A stretch of DNA of 64,000 nt from NCBI RefSeq assembly GCF_020379485.1, contig NC_063446.1:13997597-14061596 (forward strand). The letters run 5' to 3'. Shown here piece by piece: positions 36,661-49,235 of the stretch. Made by a program: the position numbers and the translations under genes. Every line of letters starts with the position of its first letter. Position 1 is the stretch's first letter. The notes below the pieces were generated by a model that worked only from the letters and a program-made list of their open reading frames with translations, was not told the origin of the DNA and ran no database searches. The DNA comes from Brassica napus (taxonomy: Eukaryota; Streptophyta; Magnoliopsida; Brassicales; Brassicaceae).

Positions 36661-37535
36661 CTTTGATGATTAGTTTTGTATTAACAACTTAGCTTTGCAT
36701 GGGTCTTATAAAGGTAAAGTAAAGTCGATTACAAATACTAATATTTACGGGCCCAACATCCAAGTCACCCAACGTTGAAGTGCATGGAAAACTTTAAAGA
36801 TGGCCAATGCCATGAAAAAATTGATATTAGCAGATTTTGTTTTTCTTCATTATACACACATCCAAATTAAATGCTTCGATAGTGATGTCATTATCATTTA
36901 AACTTACCTAGCCTGTCTCCACTGACACTAAGACATAATCGAATAAATTTCTCTATTAAATTTTATTAACAAGTAATTTTTGTTTGCTATTGTAAATTTC
37001 GGTTACGACATGAAACACATGTGTGTCGACATGAAGTTATCACTCTTCAACTTCAATACTAGGATGACATAATTTTAGGTTTATGTTTATGCATGAATAA
37101 TTAATGAAAGTATGTAAACAACGGATAATTAACCAATTGACAGCTTAGATAGTTTTATCAATATGAATAATTCTGTGATTAAAAGAAGAAGAAAATATAT
37201 TATGTAATCGACGTCAAACTTGATCGATGAGCGTACATGTCCATTAGTAAGAGACTATTAAAGGTTTTAATGAATTATTTATTAGTTAATTTTGTGATTT
37301 GAAAACTTAAGAACTCTTGTTAATTTAATTAATTTTTTTCCTCCAATGGGAAAACCTTATTAACGTTCTTAAATTTTTTTTTTTTTTAGAAAGTTGAATG
37401 ATTTTATTTATAAGATGAAAGAAAAGTTTGATCAAAGGTGTGAATGAACAAAGAGTCATGATAAGAAGTTTGATCAGATGGTATCAACGAATGGAACATG
37501 AAGAAACCTGCAGACAGATTGTAAAGTGAATCTCA
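36661..37535. other. Intergenic
   Basis: AT-rich, non-coding; nothing recognised. Confidence 0.5.
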
Positions 37536-37725
37536 CTACGAGTCACCTGATAAGCCTCTGCGTTCCAATCCACCATCAGGATCATCCTGCTCTTCATAGC
37601 TTACATCAGAAATCCTTGACTGCAAAAAGTAGAAAAAACAACTCATGAACCCAATGATTAATGTGTAAACAGTCTTAAAACTAGAGGAAATTGCAGAACC
37701 TTGAGTGAACACAGGAAGATGCATG
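37536..37725 (-). other. Unrecognised exon-like end
   Basis: After a good acceptor (tactttttgcag) the minus strand reads SRISDVSYEEQDDPDGGL ERRGLSGDS and a stop. It may be the last exon of a lost or captured gene. No family was recognised and no upstream exons were found. Confidence 0.25.
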
Positions 37726-38149
37726 AGCGTAACAAACGTACCAAAGAAACGAAAAAGCCATTAGCCCCATAACTGTGATGGTCCACCACTAACATGTCAA
37801 AGCTATGTCATTATATCTTCCACCAAACATCTTTTCTCTCAAAATCCTTCTCCGTCTAGACAGTAAAGTCAGCAGAAAAAACATTGTGATCTTCGATTGA
37901 AACATCTTTTCTTGTTTCACATTGATTTGTTCGGTGCTCTGTTCATAGAATGAAAAATGTAACCTTTCACAAAAATTGGAACAGTTCTCACAAAGAGTTT
38001 ATTTCCTCTAGTCAAGATTTAATATACAGAGAATCCCTCATCTTATACCTTAACAACTTGAGTTAAAATTCTCCAACGCATAATCATAACTCGTCATACA
38101 AGTAACTAAACACCTCAAAACCTCACTAATCTCTCCCACCATTAGCTTC

Positions 38150-38740
38150 CCATCATCATCACCACCCCCTGAAACAAACTCAGAAGAGCCTTCAGAGAAA
38201 CGTCGCATAGTCCCAACTTTGTTGCAAGCGCGACAGCTTCCCCACCATTGCCCTTCCGAGTGCCCACAGCTCTCGCAAACCCAGGAAGTTTTCACTTTAC
38301 CTTTCTTCTTGTTCATAACCACTTCACCTGGATCCCATCCCCGAGCACTTGAACCGGCGGTTTTTCTGTGCTTCTTGCGATTCCACAAGTCGTCTGTATC
38401 TTTGAATCGACGTCTGAGTTAGAATTGGCGGTTTGATTGGAGAGAGAGAGTCGAAAGCGGAGGAGAGGCGACGGGGGGGGGATCGTGACTGGAGAGAAGG
38501 AAGATCGTCGGAGGAGGAGAGAGTTGGCTCGAGTGTAGAAGCATCTCAAGCTATTCATATTTGGGATTGACATCAACCACCCCTGGAATCTTGGCTCATT
38601 TTATCGAAGAGGAAGACGGAGAGATCGAAGAAAGAGGAAGAAAAGAAAAGATGAGATTTCACGGAAACCCCGACGAAGGAGGGAGAGACATTCATTGTGG
38701 TCGAATAGGAAGCTGCCACGTATGGGTTCTTACCACCTCT
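38150..38740 (-). pseudogene. RADA (RadA/Sms, At5g50340) 5' fragment
   Basis: Minus strand from 38,576 encodes a transit-peptide-like start (SLRCFYTRANSLLLRRSSF), then DVDSKIQTT and [17 protein letters not shown]. After a stop and frame change it reads [40 protein letters not shown], the N-terminal four-cysteine zinc finger of organellar RadA, a branch-migration helicase. The RecA-like ATPase and Lon-like domains are absent; the match ends about 38,190. The sequence upstream to 38,740 looks like the parental 5' UTR. It is a broken, truncated copy. No clear element ends were found. Confidence 0.8.
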
Positions 38741-39282
38741 TAAAATCTCAAATTAAAGATCGGTTCACCGCTTTCTTTTTCTTTTTCATTTATTTTTTTG
38801 CATTTATTTGTTTGGACTCCCGATGGAGTTGGTGTAAGAGTCAAAATGTTGTACGTATTGTATAAAGCTGACAACGACAAGTACAATATCTTATGATCGG
38901 TAGTTGTCGTAGGTGCTGTCCACAGCCTTATTTATTTCTACAGCATTAAATTCAGAGCAATCAAGCTTTAAATTTTTTTTTCAAACCAAAGCTATTGAAA
39001 TAACATACAGCTATACAAGTGCTCTGCAGAGTCAAATATCCAAAGCAATTTTTTAGTGCTTTCCATAAAATTCTACAGCAATAAAATCTAAAGCCACAAC
39101 AAAAAGTTTACATATTTTTTTTTTACAGCAAAATTTTTAAAGATACAGTTATTACCAATCGGATCCAAACTAGCTTAGTTTAGTTTGTAGAATAAATGAA
39201 ACGGTGGAAAAGTGCCCACGTGCAGACATAAACGAAGTAAATATTGATCGGCCTAATACCAGCTAACTATAAACTAGTTCCC
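38741..39282. other. Intergenic, possible unidentified MITE
   Basis: 38,920-39,180 contains repeated ctacagc, aagct and caaagc strings reminiscent of hAT-type MITEs, but matching ends could not be defined. Confidence 0.35.
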
Positions 39283-39297
39283 CATCAATGCATGAAT

Positions 39298-39650
39298 TTT
39301 TTTTTTGTGCACTAACGGAATTTTCATTAAAAATAATCAGGCCCAAATTAAATTGGACTGATTTCCTACAAAGCCAGAAAGAGTTTTCTTTGCAACCGAG
39401 TCCTCAAAAGAGAGAGCTCCACGTCGACAGAACCTAAACTCAACAGAATCAAAAGAAATTGACAACAAATAGATATCAGATAGGACTCCATGAAGGTCAG
39501 AGAAACTTGATCCATCCACAATTGCTGTCACCAGTTGCAGAGAATCCAATTCAAACACCACACGTCGAAACTGAAGGGTGATGACGTGTTCCATCGCTGA
39601 GCGGATTGCTAGTCCTTCTGCCAAAAGGGACGAGATCACAAACGCTTCTG
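39298..39650 (-). mobile_element. 5'-truncated LINE (RNase H-like end)
   Basis: Flanked by a perfect 15-bp TSD catcaatgcatgaat (39,283-39,297 and 39,651-39,665). A T-run at the left end (39,298) is the poly(A) of a minus-strand insertion. The insert encodes SLLAEGLAIRSAMEH, FELDSLQLVTAIVDG and DSVAKKTLSGF, the degenerate RNase H-type (RVT_3-like) domain at the end of plant L1-type LINEs. Upstream parts (endonuclease, RT) are missing. Confidence 0.85.
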
Positions 39651-40240
39651 CATCAATGCATGAATATATATGTACATTATCTTCACATATATACATCGTA
39701 TAAACATGACTAACAATATATGGTTGCAACATAAATAAATGATATAGATAGCATAAAACAACACGATTGATGTTGGCAGTGCTATAAAACGCATACTACT
39801 AGCAATATCCTTCAAAGTACCGAACGATCAATTAAGTTAAAAAGAACAACTAAATTAAATGAAATCAAATTACAAATGAAAATTGTCTGACAAACCAAAT
39901 TAAAGAGAGAACAAAAATGGCCAACTGATCTAACTGTTTGCTCACATATAGTTTGCTTTCAGGGATAGCCGTTTACCTTTTTAGAGATCGAGATCTTGAT
40001 AAGCCAAAATTCCCATTGCGGTGGTGGTACTGGTAGATGTTGAAGTATAGCATATATACCAAGTGACAGCCTAGCTTATATCTTAGAAATGCAGTCTGCT
40101 GATCACACACCTACACGGGAGGTGTTGTTAGCATTATCCGGGTATTATCAGAGTCAACTTCACGACCAGATCCAGATCCGGGCCTGAGTGTGTTGGAGAT
40201 AAAATCTTACATCGAAAATATGAGAAAAACTCAAGTAATA

Positions 40241-40734
40241 CTCTCTTCGTTTCTGAATAAGTGTCACTATGACATTTTTCACACAGATTAAGAAAATTGC
40301 TAAAATATATGTAAATTGTTATTAATTACACCTCTCTAACCAATACTCCATCTGTTTCATTATAAGTGTCGTTTTAGGTTTCGGCACACGGATTAAGGAA
40401 ACAAATAATTTTGTACATTTCCTATAAAAAACACTATTACCTATACACCTAATCATATTTCAACCAATAGAAAAATAAATTTTGCAAAATTAATAAATTT
40501 TGCATTGAAAATCAAGAACGACACTTATTTTGTAACGAAAAAAATTCTCTAAAACGACATTTAATATGAAACAGAGGGAGTAGTATTTGAGATAAAATTA
40601 TTTATAAAATCAATACAGTTTACAATTAATTTTCAGCTGAAATTAAGTATAAGTTGCATTGAAATTGTAAAGTGACATTTTTAGTGTAACAAAAAAAAAA
40701 CGCTCGAATGACATTTATTATGAAACATAAGAAG
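40241..40734. mobile_element. Stowaway-like MITE (outer)
   Basis: Begins ctctcttcgtttctgaataa and ends ttattatgaaacataagaag; the ends are imperfect inverted repeats flanked by TA (40,239-40,240; 40,735-40,736). It is interrupted by a second MITE. Stowaway elements insert at TA and are mobilised by mariner-type transposases. Confidence 0.65.
40346..40580. mobile_element. Stowaway-like MITE (inner, nested)
   Basis: Left end CTCCATCTGTTTCATTATAA and right end ATATGAAACAGAGGGAG are inverted repeats of the same type, with TA on each side (40,344-40,345; 40,581-40,582). It has inserted into the outer relative, so it is the younger of the two. Confidence 0.75.
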
Positions 40735-40736
40735 TA

Positions 40737-41426
40737 TATAAGTTAAGTCTCTTTCATATTTTTGACGTGGGATCTTATATTCAACAGAGTGAAAACTGAA
40801 TAAACATGGATTTTCAGCATTCAATTATATAAATTAAATTCAGCCAAAATTTTCCAAAAGTCTCTTTAGTGTACAGGTAAGTCATCTATCTTTAAATTCA
40901 GCAGCCTGAGAGAATACGGAGACGGCAAACAAAGTAGAGAAGGAAAAGAATGAATCTCGTCATGATCGCGTATAGATGGGATACTAAATGGGAATGCGAT
41001 CAACTCGTTATCCCAGCTGGCCAGCTGTTCCCTCCTCCCTAGCTCCCTAGCTCTTTTTTTTGTTTTTTTTTTCTTGTTAAAATTTAACTGGCCAAGCCCT
41101 CAAACAAAAACCTGTTAAGCTGGGTGTTCCCATGCTACGTTGGAAAACATATTGTCTTATCTCTCTTTGTGTGTGGAAGTTAAACTCAAGATAGGTAGCT
41201 AGCACTAGCAGGGAAATATATCATAAATTCTACTCTTTGACAGAGAATTCAACAATTTCGTCATCCCTACAAGCTCCAACATGGACACCATCTTTCCCTC
41301 CTTTTCTGTCCTCGGCAACACCCTAAAACAATCTCTTCTTGGAGCCTTAAAAAGCAAAGACACCCTATGTTTATTTACTTATATAAATCTTAGTTATTTT
41401 ACTGTACCGATTTGCACAGATCAAAA
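40737..41426. other. Intergenic
   Basis: No gene or defined repeat recognised. Confidence 0.45.
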
Positions 41427-41441
41427 CTGCTATATATGCTC

Positions 41442-42037
41442 TATTTTTTTATCAAACCATTCATTCATTTTAAGGAAAATGTTCAAATCACTCCATTAGA
41501 GGAGTGTTTACAGACTGAAACAAATCTGATTTTGCCACCAAATCAGCAACAGAGTTTTGTAAGCGAGGAATAAAAGTAAAGGTGAAACCAAAGGCCTAGC
41601 TAGAGCATAAATGTCATAGAGGACACTTTGGAGGTTGACATCGAACTTCTTCTCCTTGAGGAGTTCCACCAGAGGCTTCGCGTCTGAGAAGATAGCTATT
41701 GGCTGTTGGTTGAGTTGATAGTCTGTAACTGCGTGAGAGATAGCAGCCTTGATCGCCAACGCCTCCACTATAAGGGCAGAGGATGACAGTGAGACGAGAA
41801 AACAGAGCCTGAATCTCACCAACCCAATCCACAGTTGCCAGAATCATGATTCCAGGCCGCATCCCTGAAGATCCGCACCGAAGATTCAGGCGAGGGATTA
41901 GAAGGAGGATCCACACGTTGTGGTACTGTTTTGCTAGGGAGCGTATCTTGAGCTGCTTTCCAACTTCTAGCGTCTTGAATTGCCTTCAGGACCGTCTCGT
42001 CCTCTGTATAGGATTTGTTCTCAAAGAGCATATATAG
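41442..42037 (-). mobile_element. 5'-truncated LINE (RNase H-like end)
   Basis: Perfect 15-bp TSD ctgctatatatgctc at 41,427-41,441 and 42,038-42,052. The minus strand encodes VRIFRDAAWNHDSGNCGLGW and, in another frame, IVEALAIKAAISHAV, IFSDAKPLVELLK and SVLYDIYALA: an RNase H-like LINE tail with frameshifts. The T-rich left end is its poly(A). Confidence 0.85.
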
Positions 42038-42266
42038 CTGCTATATATGCTCAATGACTATTTTTCGTGATTACTTAATTTGTGAGACAGGAAAACCAAT
42101 AATGATAGATAAACCCAATCCAGAGGTTCACCGAGAACCCCGGAGATCAGAGAATCAAAGCCTAGAGGATGATCACGAAGGAAGAAGGATCATCCCGAAG
42201 AACAGAGATTCAATGGTGAATGATGATGAACATGATGATAGAGAGAGTTATAAGTGTTTAAGAAGA

Positions 42267-42296
42267 TGTGTTCCAAAAAAAAAAAAAAAAAAAAAA
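42267..42296 (+). mobile_element. Ultra-short LINE insertion (tail plus poly-A)
   Basis: tgtgttcc followed by an A-run of over 20, flanked by the 15-bp duplication aagtgtttaagaaga (42,252-42,266 and 42,297-42,311). The eight non-A bases resemble the 3' end of the LINE at 51.2 kb (tgtgtttc before its poly-A). This looks like an extremely 5'-truncated copy of the same family. Confidence 0.7.
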
Positions 42297-42311
42297 AAGT
42301 GTTTAAGAAGA

Positions 42312-42648
42312 TTGTTTTAATGTTTGATTGAATGATTCCCGTAAATGGGAAAAGGTGTACATATAAGTGTTTACTAAACCAAAGCTAAACCAGAAAGCTA
42401 AACCAAAATGCATAAATGAAATATCTAAACCGGAATTAACCATAATTCCTGTCACAATTTGTTTCTCACAATTTATTCTGTGTTCTTGGTTAGCATCTTT
42501 GGTTTCGCATAAAACTCGGAAAGTACTTTACCAGATAATTGATAATTATTGGGTGGGAGTTTCAAATAAGATAAGATTTAACAGTCTTTCAAAGTTACTG
42601 CATGTGACAATACAGAGACTATGTAACAGCTCTAAGATTCTCTTCAAG
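42312..42648. other. 3' flank of MPK11
   Basis: Non-coding stretch downstream of the MPK11 stop codon; probably 3' UTR and spacer. Confidence 0.45.
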
Positions 42649-44352
<1,704 letters not shown>

Positions 44353-45420
44353 TTTTCTTTCTCTCCTTACACAAGTAGATTGAGAGATTGTGAACTGAAG
44401 TAATACGAGATGAAGCCAAGTAGATACGGAGAGATAGGATAGGAGAAGAGCCTAAGAAAAACAAAATGGAGGAGATTTTTCTTGTGTGGTTTACTTGAGA
44501 CTTGTTCCTTGTATACACGTTTAAAAGGAGCGGAAACGAAAAACGTGTGGTAAGTGTGAAAATGAAGAAGGGTCTTCTTTTCTTCTCCATGGAAATTTCA
44601 ACACACATTTCTCTTCTGTAATCTTCTTGACCTTTTCTCTGAAACGACGACTCTTGCTAATTGGTCTGACTCAGTCAATGTGCTTTTCACTCTAACCCAA
44701 TATTCAAAAACTGAACCGAACCGAACACATTGACCGACCATCAACACCCTAAATGATTTGACAAAAAAAAAAGAAGAGTTCAATTATGTCTCTCCCATAA
44801 GTTGGGTTATCAAACTTTGAATATGGGAGTTTCTGGGCCAACTGTTGATTGTACGATCTAATAAAACGTTAATAATGGTTTGAATATAGGATTTGTAATG
44901 TTAAAACCCATCAATTAAACCATTTACAAATATTTAATAACCGTCCTACAATACTAAAAACACAATAAGCTCAAAATCTAAAGTGTACCACCTAGGATTA
45001 TTAATTCCACCCAATGATAGAGCTTCATCTCTCCACATCACCATCGGTTTTGACTATTTGGTACGTATCAAAGACGAGACTAAACAAGTTTGGATCATAC
45101 AATTGAACATATTTAGTAGGCTTATAAAAATATGTTTAGCACAGATCATCACCACAGGAACTGTCGTAACCCTTTTTTCCGTCCACATAATTGTCGTAAC
45201 CCTAATTTGTACTTCTCTTACCTTTCCACTTCCACCTCTTCCATTACCCTTCTCCAAATCCATTTCAAGGTATTCACCATTATCTGCTCTAATCAATCAT
45301 TTGCTTGAACTCATTCAATGGATTCTTTGCACCTTCCTCTCCATTTGTCTATTTATAAATCTCTTTTCTTATCTTATGTCTCCATTAAAATCCATAAGAT
45401 TCTCTCAGACAATCATCCCG
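44353..45420. other. MPK11 promoter and spacer
   Basis: Non-coding, including the MPK11 5' flank. Open frame upstream of 45,421 shows no family features. Confidence 0.45.
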
Positions 45421-45762
45421 ATGGAACCCAAAGGCAACTCTCCAGTCTCCAGCTACCGCAAGACCAACAAGAAGACCGTCGCTTCCTCAGCAACTGCAAA
45501 ACCACACGGGAAGTCCACTGCTTCCTCTGCGATTGTGATGAAACCTAACGGTAAGACTGCTGTTTCATCTGCCATTCCGAAGAAACCAAAAGCTGCTACC
45601 GCTCTCTCCTCCGCGCATGGCGACCAAGTGAGGTTCTTCAGAGATGTTTCACTCGGCCCACACGAAGCCGAGTTGAGGTTTCGTCTGATTCATTTCTGGG
45701 AGGCTCGAAATCCAAACACGACAACCCTCATTGGACAGGAGATGCTCCTTATCGATGAAGAG
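45421..45762 (+). pseudogene. RPA-like OB-fold (DUF223) gene, 5' part only
   Basis: Frame from the ATG at 45,421 has a Lys/Ser/Ala-rich leader with three imperfect repeats (K-P-x-G-K-[ST]-[TA]-x-SSA) followed by VRFFRDVSLGPHEAELRFRL, IHFWEARNPNTTTLIGQEML and LIDEE, then a GT donor at 45,763. This is the start of the first OB fold of plant proteins resembling the large RPA subunit. The next expected exon (VIQGFIPAGR-like) was not found within the following 270 bp, where HBS1 sequence begins. It is therefore truncated. Relatives of this family are often linked with Helitrons in Brassicaceae. Confidence 0.6.
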
Positions 45763-46030
45763 GTTCGTCTGCGAATTTTTTTTCTACTTTTTCCTCCTGC
45801 TTTAATATTGCTCGATATTCAGACATGTACAAAAGAAAACACAGTTTTTGTAGGCTGGACATGTTGATTCCGGTAATTCAACACTTTCAGGTAGACTACT
45901 GCATCTACTGGAAGCACATCTCAAAAGCAAATGAATAAGTTTGAGAAATAAGCAAAGTTGTAGGTAACATATTTTTTTTTTTGGATTATAGAGATTGTAA
46001 AATGAATAATCCTGCACTGTTTGCTTAACA

Positions 46031-49000
46031 ATGACCGTGTCTGTTGCTTATCTCTATACTAAAATACATCATGCTGTTTTGCTAGACTCCTGGAAACAAA
46101 TATTTAGTTCCGAACATACCGCGATTCTGGTCATAGATGCAACTATTGGTGCTTTTGAAGCTGGTTTTGATAATTTGAAAGGCTAGACAAGGGAGTATGT
46201 GCAGGTTCTTTAAGATTTTGGCGTGGAGCAACTGAGCAAGTCATAGTCGCATTGAAGTCAACAAATGAATATTGTTGCGTATTCGAAGTACAGACTTAAT
46301 TTGATTAAGCAGCAAGTTGGATCTTCTCTCATTCCTGCCGCTTTGAAGAATCGTATCTGACATAGATTTCATAAAGTGCCACGGAAAACCAAAACTTGGT
46401 TTCGGCTCCCTCTGAAAGGCGCAAATCCTCAAGATAAGTTGTTCCTGTTCTTCTCTCCTGGTACTGAACCTTGCATTTCTGGTATTGTTAGCGGGTGAAT
46501 TGCTTAGCAAATCTGAAACAGTTCATGTCATGGTTTACTTTTTGTTTAAATACATGTATAAAGGTCCATGTTTATTGGATGCAGTTGACTCTGCCAAGTC
46601 TCATGATCTAAGGTACATAACTACTACTTTGTGTACAAGTTATGTTAGGTGTTATGGGTTTCCAAGTTCTCTTTGTTGTCATTAGCTTTAAATCGAAAAA
46701 CTTTCTTATGGATTTGCCTTAGTATATTGTTTAAGGATACTAATGAGATTGCTTCAACTAATGACTTACATGACTGGAACTTTCTGCAAGGTAATTAATG
46801 GTTACGCCATCGGGACTACGATTCGGCAGATCAAGGAACCGTGCGGTCTCTGGAGTATGGCTCTCAGGGTTGCACCATTGCGAGAGCTGGTGTAACACCC
46901 CCGATCCAGAATAAGTAAAAGTTAATTAGTTTGCCATGCACCAATCAAACAAGAACATGCACGACGAACTAAAGAACTCTTACCAGATCGAAGATACTAC
47001 TACCACGTGCCCAAACATTTGACCCGAGGTTCCCGGACAGATCCGGAATCCCAAGATCATATGTCCAAGAACGGGTTTCCTAGCAATTCCAAGTTAAGGC
47101 TTTGCAACCCGAGTTTGAAACCATTAGTTAGTTCGTCCCAGACTAGGACTAGTATCATATGGAATCCAAGCGTTTCACAAACATTTTCTTATTCATATAT
47201 ACTTTAAGTTCAACCACATTAAAACTTTATACATGCTCGGACGATGTTCAAAACCATATCTTACATATTACAAAACGTACATGTTTGCAAAAGGTAGCAA
47301 ATCTACACCAACAGCTTTGTGCTCCTCCGATCCCAAATGGAACCTACTACGGGTTACCTGCAAAACAAAGAGTCTAATGAGCAACTATTTTGCTCAGTGA
47401 GTCGGGTTTCCTAACAATTATTTATCCCCCCATTATGCATCAAACATTAAGCAACATAGATCAATTATATTAAGAAATATACAATGCAAAAATAAAGCAA
47501 TCACGTGAACAAACATCCACTCTTCACGAGTGGTTAGCTCATTATCGATCGTCGAGGACTGCCTCTCGCCATTGGTTCCTATCTCGATACGAAGTCCATA
47601 ACACATCCCTTCTTGCGCCCATTGACTCTAAACACAAAGTGTAAAAAGCCCATGGCCCGGATAACACACTTGCCGCATCGTCATGCAGCTACACGTTCGA
47701 GGGTAGCTAGCCCTATCACACGTGTCTTCGCATCCTGCCCGGAACTAATTTTGGTAAGGCCCCGGACAAGGCACAGGCCTCGATTGGACACCAATGACTC
47801 TCACGAGACTCTACCCGAGTGTCGGACCCTCACGGATCAAGTCTATGGATTTACAGGTTTCCCCGTTAAGATATGATCAAACATGTTATATTATCTGAGC
47901 CGAGGCCCAAACAATACAATGCAATGACATAAGTATATGCAACACACATCAATGTATCACAATCATGTTATACCCCTCGAGTCGAGGCCCGACGATATAA
48001 CTCAATATCTTTCACAAACATCAATCATTATCATATCATTATATATCTAAACGCGCAACCTAGCAATGCATCAACCAATACTCTTGTTTTGCAGGCGTTA
48101 GTTGCACACACAAAAATCATAACCCATAACCGAGACTCACCTCAACACTTAGATGAAAGTTTCGAACTGCAAACGCTCCTATCTCGCGGTCGGCTTCGCT
48201 TTAAACTTCTATCGGGAAAACTCTAGAGCTTTAGAAATCTAAATACAGGAAGGGCAGGGTAAGAAAGGCTATCTAAGTTATAATTAAGAAAATAGAGAAA
48301 AGAAAAACAAAAGCTAAATAAAAAGAAAGCTAAAGACAAAAAAAAGTTTATCTTAGGGTTTCGACTTTTTCGAGCTGCTATGGTTAGGGTTCTAAGCATG
48401 AAAAATGACTAAGGGGGTGTCTGCTATTTATAGGGGTGGAAAATGAGCTCAGGAGAAGGTATAGGTCGTGGGTTACAAGCAGGAGCTGTCCTGCCTTCCC
48501 CATGCAACCAATTGGAGAGAGATTGGTGTGCAGCCACAAATCTGTCAAATTAAAACAAGTTTTGTGGCCAGCCACCAATTCAACCAATAGGACATAAACA
48601 AGAGCTGCTTGGAGGCTTCTCCAGTAAAGGAGTAACACATGTCTAGCTGCTTAAGGAGGTAGACAAGCAGCTGCATCCTCCAGAAGCTTCCGGATATGCT
48701 TAACACATCGTAGATGGGCCCAAATGGTCCGTATTTAAATCCCGAACGTGTTATAAGGTGATCTGAGCTGGCGGGAATGTTTCTCCTTGACAAAAACCTA
48801 GATTTCTTAAACCAAAACATTTCTAAAATAATTCTAAGGTCATTCCTATCGTAAGGCCCTATAATAATTTTTCGATTAATTTTCTCGTCCGACTAGGACG
48901 TTCTAGGCCGAACCGCGAGCATTTTCAATCCACTAAACTTCCCAAAGAATTTATTTCTTCAGATAGAAAACTATTCTAAGACTTTCTAAATTTTTCTTAT

Positions 49001-49235
49001 GTACCTTGGGATCTACAAACATCCACATGAAAAGATCAATCCGACTTCCACTTACTTGAGTAATTTTCTTGGCTGTTACATGATTTTTCCTTGTCTGCGT
49101 TTTACTCTTTAAAGAGGGTTATTACATCTGGAGATAACATAGCAATAGCGTTGCAAGAAAACGATGCAAATCAAGTCATGTCTGGAGGTGTGTTGTGCCA
49201 TTCTTATTACCTGGTTTCAGCAGCAAATGACAATA
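46031..49235 (+). pseudogene. HBS1-like (At5g10630) pseudogene, split by a solo LTR
   Basis: Plus-strand fragments match the EF-1alpha/eRF3-type GTPase of ribosome rescue. They are VSVAYLYTKIHHAVLLDS, AILVIDATIGAFEAGFDNLK, EYVQVL-stop-DFGVEQL, VAYSKYRLNLIKQQVGS, YKGPCLLDAVDSAKSHDLR (followed by a GT donor at 46,614), DQGTVRSLEYGSQGCTIARAG and, past the inserted LTR, DNIAIALQENDANQ, VMSGGVLCH. Stops, frameshifts and deletions are present, and both the N-terminal zinc domain and the last third are missing. Retained intron boundaries point to a DNA-level copy rather than a processed retrogene. Confidence 0.8.
46891..49126. mobile_element. Solo LTR (probable Ty3/gypsy type), 2.2 kb
   Basis: Starts TGTAACACCCCCGATC and ends GGGTTATTACA, flanked by GCTGG (46,886-46,890) and TCTGG (49,127-49,131), a 5-bp TSD with one change. 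It interrupts the HBS1 pseudogene between codons for ARAG and DN, which makes both ends precise. No internal region or second LTR is present, so recombination has left a solo LTR. Superfamily is guessed from the TGTAACACCCC start and length. Confidence 0.7.

Noticed and set aside
38920..39180. Possible hAT-type MITE with ctacagc/aagct strings
   Set aside because: No matching inverted ends or target duplication could be defined.
44983..45420. Upstream extension of the RPA-like ORF
   Set aside because: Hydrophobic, no family motif; the recognised protein begins at the ATG at 45,421.
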